64,000 bases of DNA from an uncultured Muribaculaceae bacterium (lineage in GTDB: Bacteria; Bacteroidota; Bacteroidia; Bacteroidales; Muribaculaceae): the NCBI GenBank assembly GCA_904502025.1, contig CAJGDJ010000003.1, positions 18,183-82,182 on the forward strand. Direction: 5' to 3'. The notes under the pieces are model-generated. The model made no database searches and was not told where the DNA came from. It saw nothing but the letters and a program-made list of their open reading frames with translations. Both the position numbers and the translations under genes were made by a program. Positions 48,276 through 56,695 of this stretch are shown one piece after another (within the stretch, counting starts at the first letter, position 1; each line of letters starts with the position of its first letter).

Positions 48276-49426
48276 TGAAAATTAACGAAATACCCACTCC
48301 ATTCTACATCGTATATGAGGATCGCCTTCGTCGTAACCTCGAATTAATCAATCGAGTGAAACGTGAAGCCGGAGTAAATATAATCATGGCATTCAAGGCC
48401 AACGCGTTGTGGCGCACATTCCCTATTATCAAGGAATATTGCACCGCATCAACAGCAAGTTCTCTCAACGAAATGGATTTGGCTCTCGACTGTTTGGGCA
48501 ATGAAGTTCACTCATATTGCCCGGCATATACGCCATTGACCATAAATCGTTACCTTGAGGGTAGCACTCACATCACTTTCAACTCTCTCAATCAATGGGA
48601 ACGATTCAAAAATGATGTGAATCAACACAACTTAACTACCGGGAAACGCCATGTATCTCCCGGAGTGCGAGTAAATCCACAATGTTCGGTAATCGAAACC
48701 GACATATATAATCCTGCCCTACCCGGCTCTCGATTTGGAGTAACTGCCGATATTATTGGCGACAAACTACCCGAAGGGATTGAGGGCATGCACTTCCATG
48801 CTCTTTGTGAATCGACATCATACGATTTAGAAAAAGTGCTTGAAGCGTTTGAATCTCAGTTTGGCAGATATTTACCACAAATAAAATGGGTAAATATGGG
48901 TGGAGGACATCTAATGACTCGCGAGGGTTACGATATAGAGCATCTTATCTCACTTCTAACCAACTTTAAGAACCGTTACCCATGGCTTGATGTGATTCTC
49001 GAACCGGGCAGTGCCTTTACATGGCGTACCGGCGATTTAATCACATCGGTAGTTGATGTTGTAGAAAATCAAGGCGTTAATACAGCAATCATCGACGCAT
49101 CATTTGCTTGCCACATGCCCGATTGCCTTGAAATGCCCTATCAACCTAAAATCACAGAGAGTGTAGAGATTAATTCGGTACTGCCCACATATCGTCTCGG
49201 TGGTAATTCTTGCCTAAGTGGCGATTTTATTGGTGATTGGAGCTTTGAAAAGCCTCTTGAAATTGGCGACCGTCTCACTCTTGAAGATATGAACCACTAC
49301 ACTACTGTAAAAACAAATATGTTCAATGGCATTCAACATCCCTCAATTGTGCTATGCCGTGCCGATGGTGAGTGTGAATATCTGCGACAATACACCTACG
49401 AAGATTATAAATCACGAATGAGTTAA
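48275..49426 (+). CDS. nspC: Carboxynorspermidine/carboxyspermidine decarboxylase
   Basis: 383 residues of the alanine-racemase-fold decarboxylases. TPFYIVYEDRLRRN opens the protein; K41 in AFKANALW binds PLP; NMGGGHLMTREGYD, EPGSAFTW and HMPDCLEMPY are typical of NspC. It makes (nor)spermidine from the carboxylated precursor; in gut Bacteroidetes this gives spermidine. The partner dehydrogenase is not in the window. Start codon overlaps the helicase stop. Confidence 0.92.
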   Translation: MKINEIPTPFYIVYEDRLRRNLELINRVKREAGVNIIMAFKANALWRTFPIIKEYCTASTASSLNEMDLALDCLGNEVHSYCPAYTPLTINRYLEGSTHITFNSLNQWERFKNDVNQHNLTTGKRHVSPGVRVNPQCSVIETDIYNPALPGSRFGVTADIIGDKLPEGIEGMHFHALCESTSYDLEKVLEAFESQFGRYLPQIKWVNMGGGHLMTREGYDIEHLISLLTNFKNRYPWLDVILEPGSAFTWRTGDLITSVVDVVENQGVNTAIIDASFACHMPDCLEMPYQPKITESVEINSVLPTYRLGGNSCLSGDFIGDWSFEKPLEIGDRLTLEDMNHYTTVKTNMFNGIQHPSIVLCRADGECEYLRQYTYEDYKSRMS

Positions 49427-49460
49427 TCCCATAATAATTTAACACCTAAAACTAATCACA

Positions 49461-50459
49461 ATGCCACGTTTTTCAATAATAATACCGGTATATAATCGCA
49501 TTGATGAGGTTCGCGATCTAATGGAAAGCCTTGCTCTTCAATCATGCAAAGACTTTGAAGTCGTGATTGTTGAAGACGGCTCTTCGGCACCATGCAAAGA
49601 GGTTGTTGAGGAATATTCCGATAGAGTTAATGCTTCATATTATTATAAAGAGAACGAAGGTCGTTCAATTGCTCGCAACCATGGGCTTGAACGAGCCAAA
49701 GGGGATTACTTCATCTTCTTTGATTCTGACTGTGTTATCCCACCCGATTATTTCAAAACGCTATCCGAAGTTCTTGACAAAAATCCTCTTGATTGCTTTG
49801 GAGGTCCCGATGCCGCACACGAATCATTCAGCACCACTCAAAAAGCAATCAACTATTCTATGACCTCATTCCTCACAACCGGTGGCATTCGTGGAGGAAA
49901 AGTGCAATTAGAAAAATTTGTGCCTCGCACATTCAACATGGGTTACTCTCGCAAAGTATATGAAAAAGTGGGTGGTTTTCGTGAAATGTTCTCTGAAGAC
50001 ATTGATATGAGCACACGCATTCGCCAAGCCGGCTTTTCAATCGGGCTGATTCGTGAAGCGTTTGTATATCACAAACGCCGAGTGAATATGCGATTGTTTA
50101 CTCGCCAAGTATATGTTTTTGGGATGTCGCGTATTACACTGAAACTGCTTTATCCCGATTCATTAAAACTCGTACATACACTCCCCGCTGTATTTGTGAT
50201 TGGTTCGGTTGGGTTGATATTACTATCGATACTATGGAAATGGTGGTGCATATTGCCATTAGTAGCATACTTGGTGGCTATTTTCATCACTGCCCTATTC
50301 TCCACAAAATCTCTCATCATCGCCCTTAAAGCCGTTCCAGCAAGTATTTTGCAACTTTGTGGCTATGGCTGGGGATTTATCAAAGCATTTACCACAAAGA
50401 TTCTGTTGCGTCGTGGTCGCAACATTGAAGAAGAAGTTGCAATAAGAAAAGGAAAATAG
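49461..50459 (+). CDS. Membrane glycosyltransferase, family 2
   Basis: 332 residues. The GT-A domain has SIIIPVYNRIDEV, a DSD metal motif (FFDSDCVIPP), and SEDIDMSTRIRQAG as the acceptor-side acidic motif. Two or three hydrophobic segments at about 235-310 anchor it to the inner membrane. It probably adds a sugar to a lipid-linked or surface polymer; donor and acceptor cannot be read. radC follows after 6 bases. Confidence 0.85.
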   Translation: MPRFSIIIPVYNRIDEVRDLMESLALQSCKDFEVVIVEDGSSAPCKEVVEEYSDRVNASYYYKENEGRSIARNHGLERAKGDYFIFFDSDCVIPPDYFKTLSEVLDKNPLDCFGGPDAAHESFSTTQKAINYSMTSFLTTGGIRGGKVQLEKFVPRTFNMGYSRKVYEKVGGFREMFSEDIDMSTRIRQAGFSIGLIREAFVYHKRRVNMRLFTRQVYVFGMSRITLKLLYPDSLKLVHTLPAVFVIGSVGLILLSILWKWWCILPLVAYLVAIFITALFSTKSLIIALKAVPASILQLCGYGWGFIKAFTTKILLRRGRNIEEEVAIRKGK

Positions 50460-50465
50460 CCCCTT

Positions 50466-51185
50466 ATGAGCGACCAAATAAAAGAACCCGAAAACCGTTT
50501 CTTGGGACGCATTGCCGACCTTGACGACAGCGACAAACCTCGCGAAAAAGCTCTTTCGCTTGGCATTCGGTCGTTGAGTAATGCCGAATTGCTCGCAATT
50601 ATCTTCGGAAGTGGACTACCCGGAAAATCGGTAATTTCAATGAGCCAAGAGGTTCTTGCCTCGTGTGACAATCGTCTTTCCCGATTGAGCCGACTTTCAA
50701 TTCACGAGATGAAAAAGAGATTCAAAGGTGTAGGTACAGCCAAAGCAATATCTCTTGCCGCTGCGTTTGAATTAGGGCTTCGCACTCGCGATGAAGATGC
50801 GGCATTAGACACACAAATAAAAAGTTCGACCGACATTTATAATATGATGCGGGTCAAACTTCAACGACTCGAATATGAGGAATTTTGGGTATTATACCTA
50901 TCACGCAGCAATCGAGTGATATTTGAGGAATGTATGAGCAAAGGTGGGGTTTCGGGGACAGTAACCGACGTGAGACTCATATTAAAACGTGCCATCGAAT
51001 TACTTGCTTCGGGTATTATCCTTGTTCATAATCACCCCTCGGGCAATCTTCGCCCAAGTCCCGACGATGATCGCATTACAACCAAGGCAAAGGAAGCTGC
51101 CAAATTACTTGACATCAATGTTCTTGATCATCTGATCATCACGCCCACCAATTACTTCTCATACAATGACAACGGCCGACTCTGA
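50466..51185 (+). CDS. radC: RadC family JAB/MPN metalloprotein
   Basis: 239 residues: an N-terminal helix-hairpin-helix-like part (about 30-105) and a C-terminal JAB1/MPN domain with VHNHPSGNLRPSPDD (H188, H190, S192, D200), the zinc site. Named DNA repair protein RadC although the repair role is doubtful. Last gene of the helicase-nspC-GT2-radC series. Confidence 0.93.
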   Translation: MSDQIKEPENRFLGRIADLDDSDKPREKALSLGIRSLSNAELLAIIFGSGLPGKSVISMSQEVLASCDNRLSRLSRLSIHEMKKRFKGVGTAKAISLAAAFELGLRTRDEDAALDTQIKSSTDIYNMMRVKLQRLEYEEFWVLYLSRSNRVIFEECMSKGGVSGTVTDVRLILKRAIELLASGIILVHNHPSGNLRPSPDDDRITTKAKEAAKLLDINVLDHLIITPTNYFSYNDNGRL

Positions 51186-51194
51186 TGCCTTAAA

Positions 51195-51752
51195 TTACAC
51201 TTTTGATATTACATTTTTCAAAAATTCCTCACGATTGTCTCTTGGCCCATGGGCTGTTTTTTCGCAATTAAACCACTCTACTCCGGTTATTCCCACTGCG
51301 TTTAATACAAATGCCACCAAATTATCTTCAATAAAATGGCGATATAGAGGTGTAGGTCCTTGCGATGTAGTTATAAGCAAAGTGCGACGAATATTTAACG
51401 CCGGCAACATTGCCCCCTCTTCCGAATAAGTATATGTTACCCCCTTTAGCAACACTTTATCTATAAAACCCTTAAAAATTGCAGGCATCATGCCCCACCA
51501 AATCGGAAAGATTATTATCAATTCATCTGTACCTTGAAGCATCTCACCATATTTTGCCACTAATGGGTCGGCAGTTTCGCCACGATTATAACCGGCTAAA
51601 TCATTTGCTGTCATAGTTGGATTAAATCCATCGGCAACAAGATCAATCATTTGAAAAGGACGTTTTTCATCACGCAATTTCTTCTCTACGCCATCTAATA
51701 TTGCTCGATTAAAACTACCCTGCCACGGATGCGAAAAAATTATCGTTGTCAT
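51195..51752 (-). CDS. Flavodoxin-fold NAD(P)H-dependent oxidoreductase
   Basis: 185 residues of the NQO1/KefF/YwrO-like family: IFSHPWQGSFNRAILDGV at the N-terminus for FMN phosphate, IIFPIWWGMMPAIFKGFIDK for the flavin ring, and a final helical part with GPTPLYRHF. It likely reduces quinones or similar acceptors. Alone on the minus strand, converging on radC. Confidence 0.88.
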   Translation of the reverse strand: MTTIIFSHPWQGSFNRAILDGVEKKLRDEKRPFQMIDLVADGFNPTMTANDLAGYNRGETADPLVAKYGEMLQGTDELIIIFPIWWGMMPAIFKGFIDKVLLKGVTYTYSEEGAMLPALNIRRTLLITTSQGPTPLYRHFIEDNLVAFVLNAVGITGVEWFNCEKTAHGPRDNREEFLKNVISKV

Positions 51753-51980
51753 AAACTATACTTGAATTTTGGTTACAACTATATAACACATATTAAATAG
51801 GGATTGTTTGCATATTGCGAGGTTTCTTGTTTTATAAAGGGTCAAGTATAAATACATCTGTTTCTGTCATTATGCACATTATGACTTTTTGTTCTTGAAA
51901 TTTTGACAGAATGGGCATAATTTACACACTCTTTTTTGATATATTTCACTCTTATAGCTCCACATTATAATATTTTTCGT
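51753..51980. other. Intergenic region upstream of the structured RNA
   Basis: About 230 AT-rich bases between the oxidoreductase start and the RNA promoter. I see no gene or repeat. Confidence 0.4.
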
Positions 51981-51988
51981 TATATTTG
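51981..51988 (+). promoter_or_regulatory. -7 box of the structured RNA
   Basis: TATATTTG placed 4-5 bases before the start of the 5' hairpin; no TTTG at the standard distance. It defines the plus strand as the transcribed one. Confidence 0.55.
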
Positions 51989-51991
51989 CAG

Positions 51992-52264
51992 TGGTTTCGA
52001 CATTTTGTTGTAGCGACAACGAATGAGACCATTACATATTTAACGAAAGGTGTTATTGAAATTTTATCTTCTAAAGTCGAACTTCGCAACTTTGACAACA
52101 GCATGAAGATGGAATTAACAATAGCACCTGCATTGGTAGCTTATACTTTGCCGTGATTGGCAATTTATATAGCAAATCGGTGTGGGGCTATTGTTTTATT
52201 CATGCTGTAGGTAATGCGAAGACCTGACTTTAGAATAAAACGAAATACAATCTCCACACCTTTT
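51992..52264 (+). ncRNA. Long rod-shaped structured RNA, 6S-like candidate
   Basis: No coding frame, but an exceptional set of nested complementary blocks. A 5' hairpin pairs 51990-51998 with 52025-52033 and 52004-52011 with 52016-52023 (loop AGCG). Then one long rod: 52046-52053 with 52256-52263 (AAAGGTGT/ACACCTTT), 52062-52078 with 52226-52240 (15 bp, 2-base bulge), 52082-52088 with 52215-52221 (CTTCGCA), 52098-52107 with 52199-52208 (ACAGCATGAA), 52117-52125 with 52187-52195 (AACAATAGC), and an apical stem 52148-52152 with 52159-52163. A large symmetric internal loop (about 22 by 23) separates the last two. A rod with one large bubble resembles 6S RNA, but the motif could be another Bacteroidales RNA. 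The outer stem ends in TTTT. Confidence 0.75.
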
Positions 52265-52319
52265 CTATATCCTAACTTTAACTGTTTCATTGGGAGATGC
52301 GAAACACGAAATAAAGATT

Positions 52320-52487
52320 ATGGATACTTTATTCTTTCTTATTATTTCCATTGGCTTGGCATTTGGCATTGGCTGTTTAGGTCGTACCCGTAAAATTGGG
52401 TTTGGCATTGCATTCGGTCTTTCACTGCTAAATGTCATTATCGGTTTGATTGCCGTTTTGTGTTCAAAAAAAATAGACAAAGCATAA
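52320..52487 (+). CDS. Small membrane protein
   Basis: 55 residues from the ATG at 52320. Two hydrophobic segments flank GRTRKIGFG, and it ends GLIAVLCSKKIDKA; this GR.R.IGF...GLI..L.SKK layout recurs in short Bacteroidetes membrane proteins of unknown role. It begins 55 bases after the structured RNA and 17 bases before the next gene, with which it is probably cotranscribed. Confidence 0.6.
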   Translation: MDTLFFLIISIGLAFGIGCLGRTRKIGFGIAFGLSLLNVIIGLIAVLCSKKIDKA

Positions 52488-52504
52488 TAAAAAACATCTC
52501 ACTT

Positions 52505-53497
52505 ATGAAAACAGCCGGATATATTTGCCTCATTCTTGGGATTCTAAGTTTTATCGGAGCCATGACAGCTGGAAATAGTATTTTTGGTCCCTGTTCTTTT
52601 ATTGCAATTGGATTCGCTCTTATATATTCCGCTAATGAAAAGGACAAAAAGGAATCATCGCAAACGAAAAAAGAAGAAATTAATAATCAACCTGAAAAAA
52701 GTAAAGTTGTCGTTAATGATTCTGAATCCAAATCCAATCCTAATTTAAACAAGACTAAACTTAGAAGTTATTGGGAGCAGTATAAAGCATCTAATCCAAA
52801 TAATGCTAATGAAATACAATCACTAGGTGTGCTGATAGCAAACCTTTCAGATGAAGATGCCAAAGAACGGATATTTTCATTAGAAACCACAGCGAGAGAT
52901 AGCTGTTGTAAAATTGGAGAATTAAAGCAAAAAACATTTGAACATATCAAATCATATTGTACCGAAGAATATTACTTATTACTTATCGAAAGCTATGGAA
53001 AATCAGCAATAACAGAAGCAAAAAAATATAATATAAAACTTGACAACACATTTCCTGTAATTACAGTAGAGTGGATTTTAGAAAAAATAAAGGAAATCGA
53101 AAACAGGTATTCACATCTGTCCCCACGTACTACAAAGAATAAACATGAACTGCTTATGACATTTCTTCTGGAAAGCGAAGATGAAAATCTTCTTTTTAGA
53201 AAGCTACATATATATACCTCGAATTTCCCCATGACTGAACCGAACCTAGAATTTCTTAAGATGATCGAGGAACTGTTTGACACACATCTCTCTATTGCAA
53301 TACAACCTATTTATAATAGTCTTAAGAACAATAATAGTCAATTAAATCAAGTTGCTATTAATTCTAAGATTTTTATGATACAAAAAGAAATGGAAAAAGA
53401 ATATGAGTCGTATATAGAGGCATGCAATAATCATGACATTAGCTTCTATGTAGAACTTGAATTAGCTGCAGAGAGAGCAAAACGAAAATACACATAA
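52505..53497 (+). CDS. Membrane-anchored protein of unknown function
   Basis: 330 residues from the ATG at 52505 (an in-frame GTG 15 codons earlier overlaps the previous gene). Two close transmembrane helices (about 3-44), a charged linker with Lys/Glu/Ser (about 45-85), then about 245 residues of mixed helix with no motif I recognise. The body has little resemblance to neighbouring genes and is AT-rich. It may form a pair with the 55-residue membrane protein; a terminator-like hairpin follows at 53528. Confidence 0.65.
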   Translation: MKTAGYICLILGILSFIGAMTAGNSIFGPCSFIAIGFALIYSANEKDKKESSQTKKEEINNQPEKSKVVVNDSESKSNPNLNKTKLRSYWEQYKASNPNNANEIQSLGVLIANLSDEDAKERIFSLETTARDSCCKIGELKQKTFEHIKSYCTEEYYLLLIESYGKSAITEAKKYNIKLDNTFPVITVEWILEKIKEIENRYSHLSPRTTKNKHELLMTFLLESEDENLLFRKLHIYTSNFPMTEPNLEFLKMIEELFDTHLSIAIQPIYNSLKNNNSQLNQVAINSKIFMIQKEMEKEYESYIEACNNHDISFYVELELAAERAKRKYT

Positions 53498-53527
53498 AAG
53501 AGGTCACATTATGAACAAATAAACGCT

Positions 53528-53576
53528 AAAAGGTTTTAACCGCTGTTTAATCGACAATTAAAAGCCTTTTATTTTT
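53528..53576 (+). terminator. Terminator after the unknown membrane protein gene
   Basis: AAAAGGTTTTAA (53528-53539) pairs with TTAAAA-G-CCTTTT (53558-53570, one bulged G), followed by ATTTTT. It separates the gene from the toxin-antitoxin pair. Confidence 0.7.
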
Positions 53577-53647
53577 CATTATATCTAATTTAAATTTAGA
53601 ATGACAACTTTTTGCACATTATCTCGTTGATATTCATAGATAATCGT

Positions 53648-53655
53648 TATATTTG
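53648..53655 (+). promoter_or_regulatory. -7 box before the MNT-HEPN pair
   Basis: TATATTTG, 19 bases before the ATG at 53675. A GTTG ends 18 bases upstream, a weak -33 partner. Confidence 0.5.
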
Positions 53656-53674
53656 CAAAAACTTATTGTTGTTT

Positions 53675-53974
53675 ATGAAATTAATTGAGCTCAATCTCGA
53701 ACGGATTATTGCTTTATGTAAAAAACATAAGGTTAACAAGTTATTTGCGTTTGGATCGGTTCTTACCGATAAATTTAACGACAATAGCGACATTGATTTA
53801 TTAGTTGATTTCAACTCTCAAGAAATTGAGGACCCTTTCGTCAATTTTTTTGATTTCAAATATTCTTTACAAGACATCTTAGGCAGAGATGTTGATTTGG
53901 TTGACGATTCAGCTGTCAAGAACTCTTATTTTAGAAAAGAATTAGACCAAACTAAGAATCTAATATATGGATAA
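53675..53974 (+). CDS. mntA: MNT-type nucleotidyltransferase antitoxin
   Basis: 99 residues from the ATG at 53675. KLFAFGSVLTDKF..NSDIDLLVDF is the minimal nucleotidyltransferase motif: G27-S28 and D39/D41; a third Asp follows in GRDVDLVDD. In studied MNT-HEPN pairs the MntA enzyme silences its partner by adding AMP to a Tyr near the HEPN active site. All catalytic residues are present. It overlaps the HEPN gene by 8 bases. Confidence 0.88.
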   Translation: MKLIELNLERIIALCKKHKVNKLFAFGSVLTDKFNDNSDIDLLVDFNSQEIEDPFVNFFDFKYSLQDILGRDVDLVDDSAVKNSYFRKELDQTKNLIYG

Positions 53975-54305
53975 CAAAATATATAAATATCTTGAAGATA
54001 TAATAATCGCCATAGATGAAATTAATTTATTTATGGATGAACGTCCGAAACGATATGATACATTCTGCACAGACCTATGTTTTCGCAGAGCTGTTGAACG
54101 AAATATAGAAATATTGGGCGAAGCAATGAATCGTATTCTTAAAGAATATCCCGATATTAACATCACAAATGCTCGAAAAATAGTTGATACGAGAAACTAT
54201 ATTATACATGGTTATGATAGTTTAGCTTTAGACATTCTTTGAAGTATAGTAATAAATCACCTACCTTTATTACGGTCTGAAGTGGAAAATCTGTTAAAGC
54301 ACTAA
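53967..54305 (+). pseudogene. hepT: HEPN toxin HepT, interrupted by an in-frame TGA
   Basis: The open frame gives 91 residues (53967-54242) with the HEPN RNase motif R76-x4-H81-x-Y83 (RNYIIHGY). The frame then meets TGA at 54240-54242, yet continues without another stop to TAA at 54303-54305 with SIVINHLPLLRSEVENLLKH, exactly the C-terminal helix expected of HepT/DUF86 proteins; the interrupted residue is normally Trp. So a single TGG-to-TGA change probably truncated the protein by about 21 residues. The active-site motif is kept but the last helix, part of the dimer core, is lost. Sequence error or readthrough are alternatives. Confidence 0.8.
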
Positions 54306-54314
54306 TCCTTTGTT

Positions 54315-55511
54315 GTGATTACTGAATTAAGTGAGGATATTATTAAGTGGATTGATGAGCATCGCAACGACGACACGACAAAATTGAGGTTGAGTTGTCG
54401 CAAGAAAGATGATGCCTCAATTTATGAGTACGCTATAATGCAGATTGAATGCCGAAAAAAGGTTGCAAAAAAGTTACATAACACTCTCCTATCGCCTTAC
54501 TTTGTGTTTCCCACTGCCCTATCGGCTGAACAATGCACTTCAGATGACCTTGCCGAGTTTCACGCAACATTAATAAATGAAGGGGAAACAATTCTCGACA
54601 TGACTGCCGGACTTGGCATTGATGCTTTTCATCTTGCTCTAAAGGCAAAACATGTTACTGCCATTGATCTCAACGAAGATGTAGCTCATGCTCTAACAAT
54701 AAACGCAAAGACATTAAATATTCCAAATTTCACAGGCATTAATACCGACAGTATTGAATATCTCAAAAAATCCACTGAACATTTCGATACGATATTCATC
54801 GACCCGGCTCGCCGTGGCGATGGTGGGAAGCGTTTATTTGCCTTATCGGATTGCCAACCTAATGTAGTGGAATTACTCGATCTCATCAAGCAACATTGCG
54901 ATAAACTAATCGTAAAAGCATCACCAATGCTCGATGCCACACAGGTGTTACGCGAGCTACCAGAAACCACCGACCTTTATGCCATTGGCACTCGCCAAGA
55001 ATGCAAAGAAATTGTAGCCGTTGCAGATTTCAAAAATCCTAAAATATCCCCTACTCTACATTGCGTTACAATTGATGATGAAACGTCTGATTTTTCATTT
55101 ACTCTCGACGATGAATCATCGGCAACCAACAATTATGGAGAAATCCATGAGGGTATGTATATTTACGAGCCACACCCTGCCATAATGAAGCTACAACCAT
55201 TCAAATTGCTTTCACAACATTTCAACGCAATAAAACTGCATCAACACACACATATATATACCTCAACTCAAATTATCCCCGACTTCCCCGGTGATTGCTA
55301 TAAGATAGCGAAGATTTATCCGTTCACTTCTCGAGTGGCAAAAGAGGTTGTAAAAGATTATCCACGAGCAAATGTGGCAGTTAGAAACTTTATTCTTTCG
55401 GCCGACGAGCTTCGCAAAAAACTAAAAATAAAAGACGATAACAAGTATCGTCTTTATGGTGTAACTATAGCAAATGGCGATCGTTTAATAATCGTTTCAA
55501 CTCCTGTCTAA
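54315..55511 (+). CDS. SAM-dependent methyltransferase with THUMP-like domain
   Basis: 398 residues. A helical N-terminal region (to about 90), then a Rossmann methyltransferase with ILDMTAGLGIDAFHLALKAK (SAM site) and DTIFIDPARRGDGGKR (catalytic-side motif of RNA methyltransferases), followed by a ferredoxin-like and THUMP-like C-terminal part (from about 260). This is the PG_1098-like family; an RNA base is the probable substrate. The only possible start is a GTG at 54315, since a stop lies 4 codons upstream. Overlaps smpB tail-to-tail. Confidence 0.85.
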   Translation: MITELSEDIIKWIDEHRNDDTTKLRLSCRKKDDASIYEYAIMQIECRKKVAKKLHNTLLSPYFVFPTALSAEQCTSDDLAEFHATLINEGETILDMTAGLGIDAFHLALKAKHVTAIDLNEDVAHALTINAKTLNIPNFTGINTDSIEYLKKSTEHFDTIFIDPARRGDGGKRLFALSDCQPNVVELLDLIKQHCDKLIVKASPMLDATQVLRELPETTDLYAIGTRQECKEIVAVADFKNPKISPTLHCVTIDDETSDFSFTLDDESSATNNYGEIHEGMYIYEPHPAIMKLQPFKLLSQHFNAIKLHQHTHIYTSTQIIPDFPGDCYKIAKIYPFTSRVAKEVVKDYPRANVAVRNFILSADELRKKLKIKDDNKYRLYGVTIANGDRLIIVSTPV

Positions 55512-55966
55512 ACTTTTTCAAACATTCGAGCCATAGCTCGTTTGTCTTCTCGTTCTTTAATTGATTGACGTTTGTCATATTCCTTTTTACCACGACCAAG
55601 ACCAATAACTAATTTAGCCAATCCTCTATCGTTTATAAACAATTTCAAAGGCACAATCGTAAAACCGGCTTCTTTACCATCTTTTTCAAGACGACGAATC
55701 TCCTTGCGATTTAGCAACAATTTGCGATCGCGACGTTGCTCATGGTTGTTATAGGTGCCATAAAAATATTCGGCAATATACATATTCTTAACCCATACCT
55801 CTCCATTTGTTACATAACAATATGTATCGGTCAACCCGGCTTTTCCCAATCGGATAGACTTAATCTCTGTTCCTGTCAAGACAATCCCCGCTGTAAATGT
55901 TTCTAATATATTGTAGTCAAACGTAGCACGTTTGTTTTTAATATTTACATCTTTGCTAATTTTCAT
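55508..55966 (-). CDS. smpB: SsrA-binding protein SmpB
   Basis: 152 residues. VLTGTEIKSIRLGKAGLTD, GEVWVKNMYIAEY and RDRKLLLNRKEI are conserved, with the Lys/Arg-rich tail KEYDKRQSIKEREDKRAM that enters the ribosome A site. It brings tmRNA to stalled ribosomes. It lies 12 bases after the Yip1 gene; the ssrA gene itself is not in this window. Confidence 0.96.
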   Translation of the reverse strand: MKISKDVNIKNKRATFDYNILETFTAGIVLTGTEIKSIRLGKAGLTDTYCYVTNGEVWVKNMYIAEYFYGTYNNHEQRRDRKLLLNRKEIRRLEKDGKEAGFTIVPLKLFINDRGLAKLVIGLGRGKKEYDKRQSIKEREDKRAMARMFEKV

Positions 55967-55978
55967 TTCCTGAATAAT

Positions 55979-56530
55979 TTATCCGATGAAAAAACTTAAT
56001 ATCGCTCCTATAATAAATGGAGGGACAAGTATTGAAAGCATTGACATTATAATGAATTGCCCCAATTTATCCTCTTTTATAGCTAAATATCGAGAGCTTT
56101 TCCACAATACAATACCTACATATAAATACAAGAAATATATCAACGACATCTCTACAGGCGAACAGTTTTTCACAACTGTTGTCAATGCGATAATAGCAAG
56201 AGAATAGGTAATTACAGTTGTATATCTCTTTTCGTTTATTTCGCCTTCTATCCACTGTTGCAAAGTTGATGCAAAGACTACCGATGCTATAAAATAGGTA
56301 ACAAATAATTCCACAAAAACGATTATTGCATGTTGCAACAAAGTAACCAAGCCTAAGTCAGTATCATAGAAATACTGCACAAATGCCGTTACTGCAGCCA
56401 AACCAAATAATGGATATAGCCCTGTCGTAGCCAATTGTTTGGGGTCATCACCGGCATGAGAAATATCTTCCCAACCATTTCCCGGCGACATGATTAATTG
56501 CCCTATATGTTTCAAAAATTTAAGCATCAT
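55979..56530 (-). CDS. Yip1-family membrane protein
   Basis: 183 residues with five hydrophobic helices after a short amphipathic start (MMLKFLKHIGQLIMSPGNGW); the opening I.SPG.GWE.I pattern is that of bacterial Yip1/DUF1282-like proteins. Function unknown. A minus-strand TATCTTTG (56546-56553) is a likely -7 box 16 bases from the ATG. Cotranscribed with smpB. Confidence 0.78.
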   Translation of the reverse strand: MMLKFLKHIGQLIMSPGNGWEDISHAGDDPKQLATTGLYPLFGLAAVTAFVQYFYDTDLGLVTLLQHAIIVFVELFVTYFIASVVFASTLQQWIEGEINEKRYTTVITYSLAIIALTTVVKNCSPVEMSLIYFLYLYVGIVLWKSSRYLAIKEDKLGQFIIMSMLSILVPPFIIGAILSFFIG

Positions 56531-56668
56531 TCCAATATTTTTCTACAAAGATACGCTTTTTAAGCATTATATCTCAACTCACAACAAAAAAAACATAATT
56601 TATTATCAATTAAGTCTCAAAGATTCTCAAAAAATCATATTTGCATGCAAAGAATAAAAATAAACCAC

Positions 56669-56676
56669 TATCTTTG
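56669..56676 (+). promoter_or_regulatory. -7 box before the AmgK-RapZ gene, decides its start
   Basis: TATCTTTG lies between two in-frame ATG codons (56645 and 56696). Since transcription would begin near 56681, the upstream ATG would not be in the mRNA, and 56696 is the start. A TTTG at 56640-56643 is 25 bases away, longer than usual. Confidence 0.55.
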
Positions 56677-56695
56677 CATTAAATATATTATTAGC

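Noticed and set aside
52117..52224. A short plus-strand frame (NNSTCIGSLYFAVIGNLYS...) inside the structured RNA
   Set aside because: It has no start codon or ribosome-binding site and every part of it is in base-paired blocks, so it is better explained as RNA.
54240..54242. TGA as a recoded tryptophan or selenocysteine codon
   Set aside because: Other genes in the window use TGA as a normal stop (for example 9054-9056), RF1 is standard, and there is no selenocysteine element downstream that I can see.
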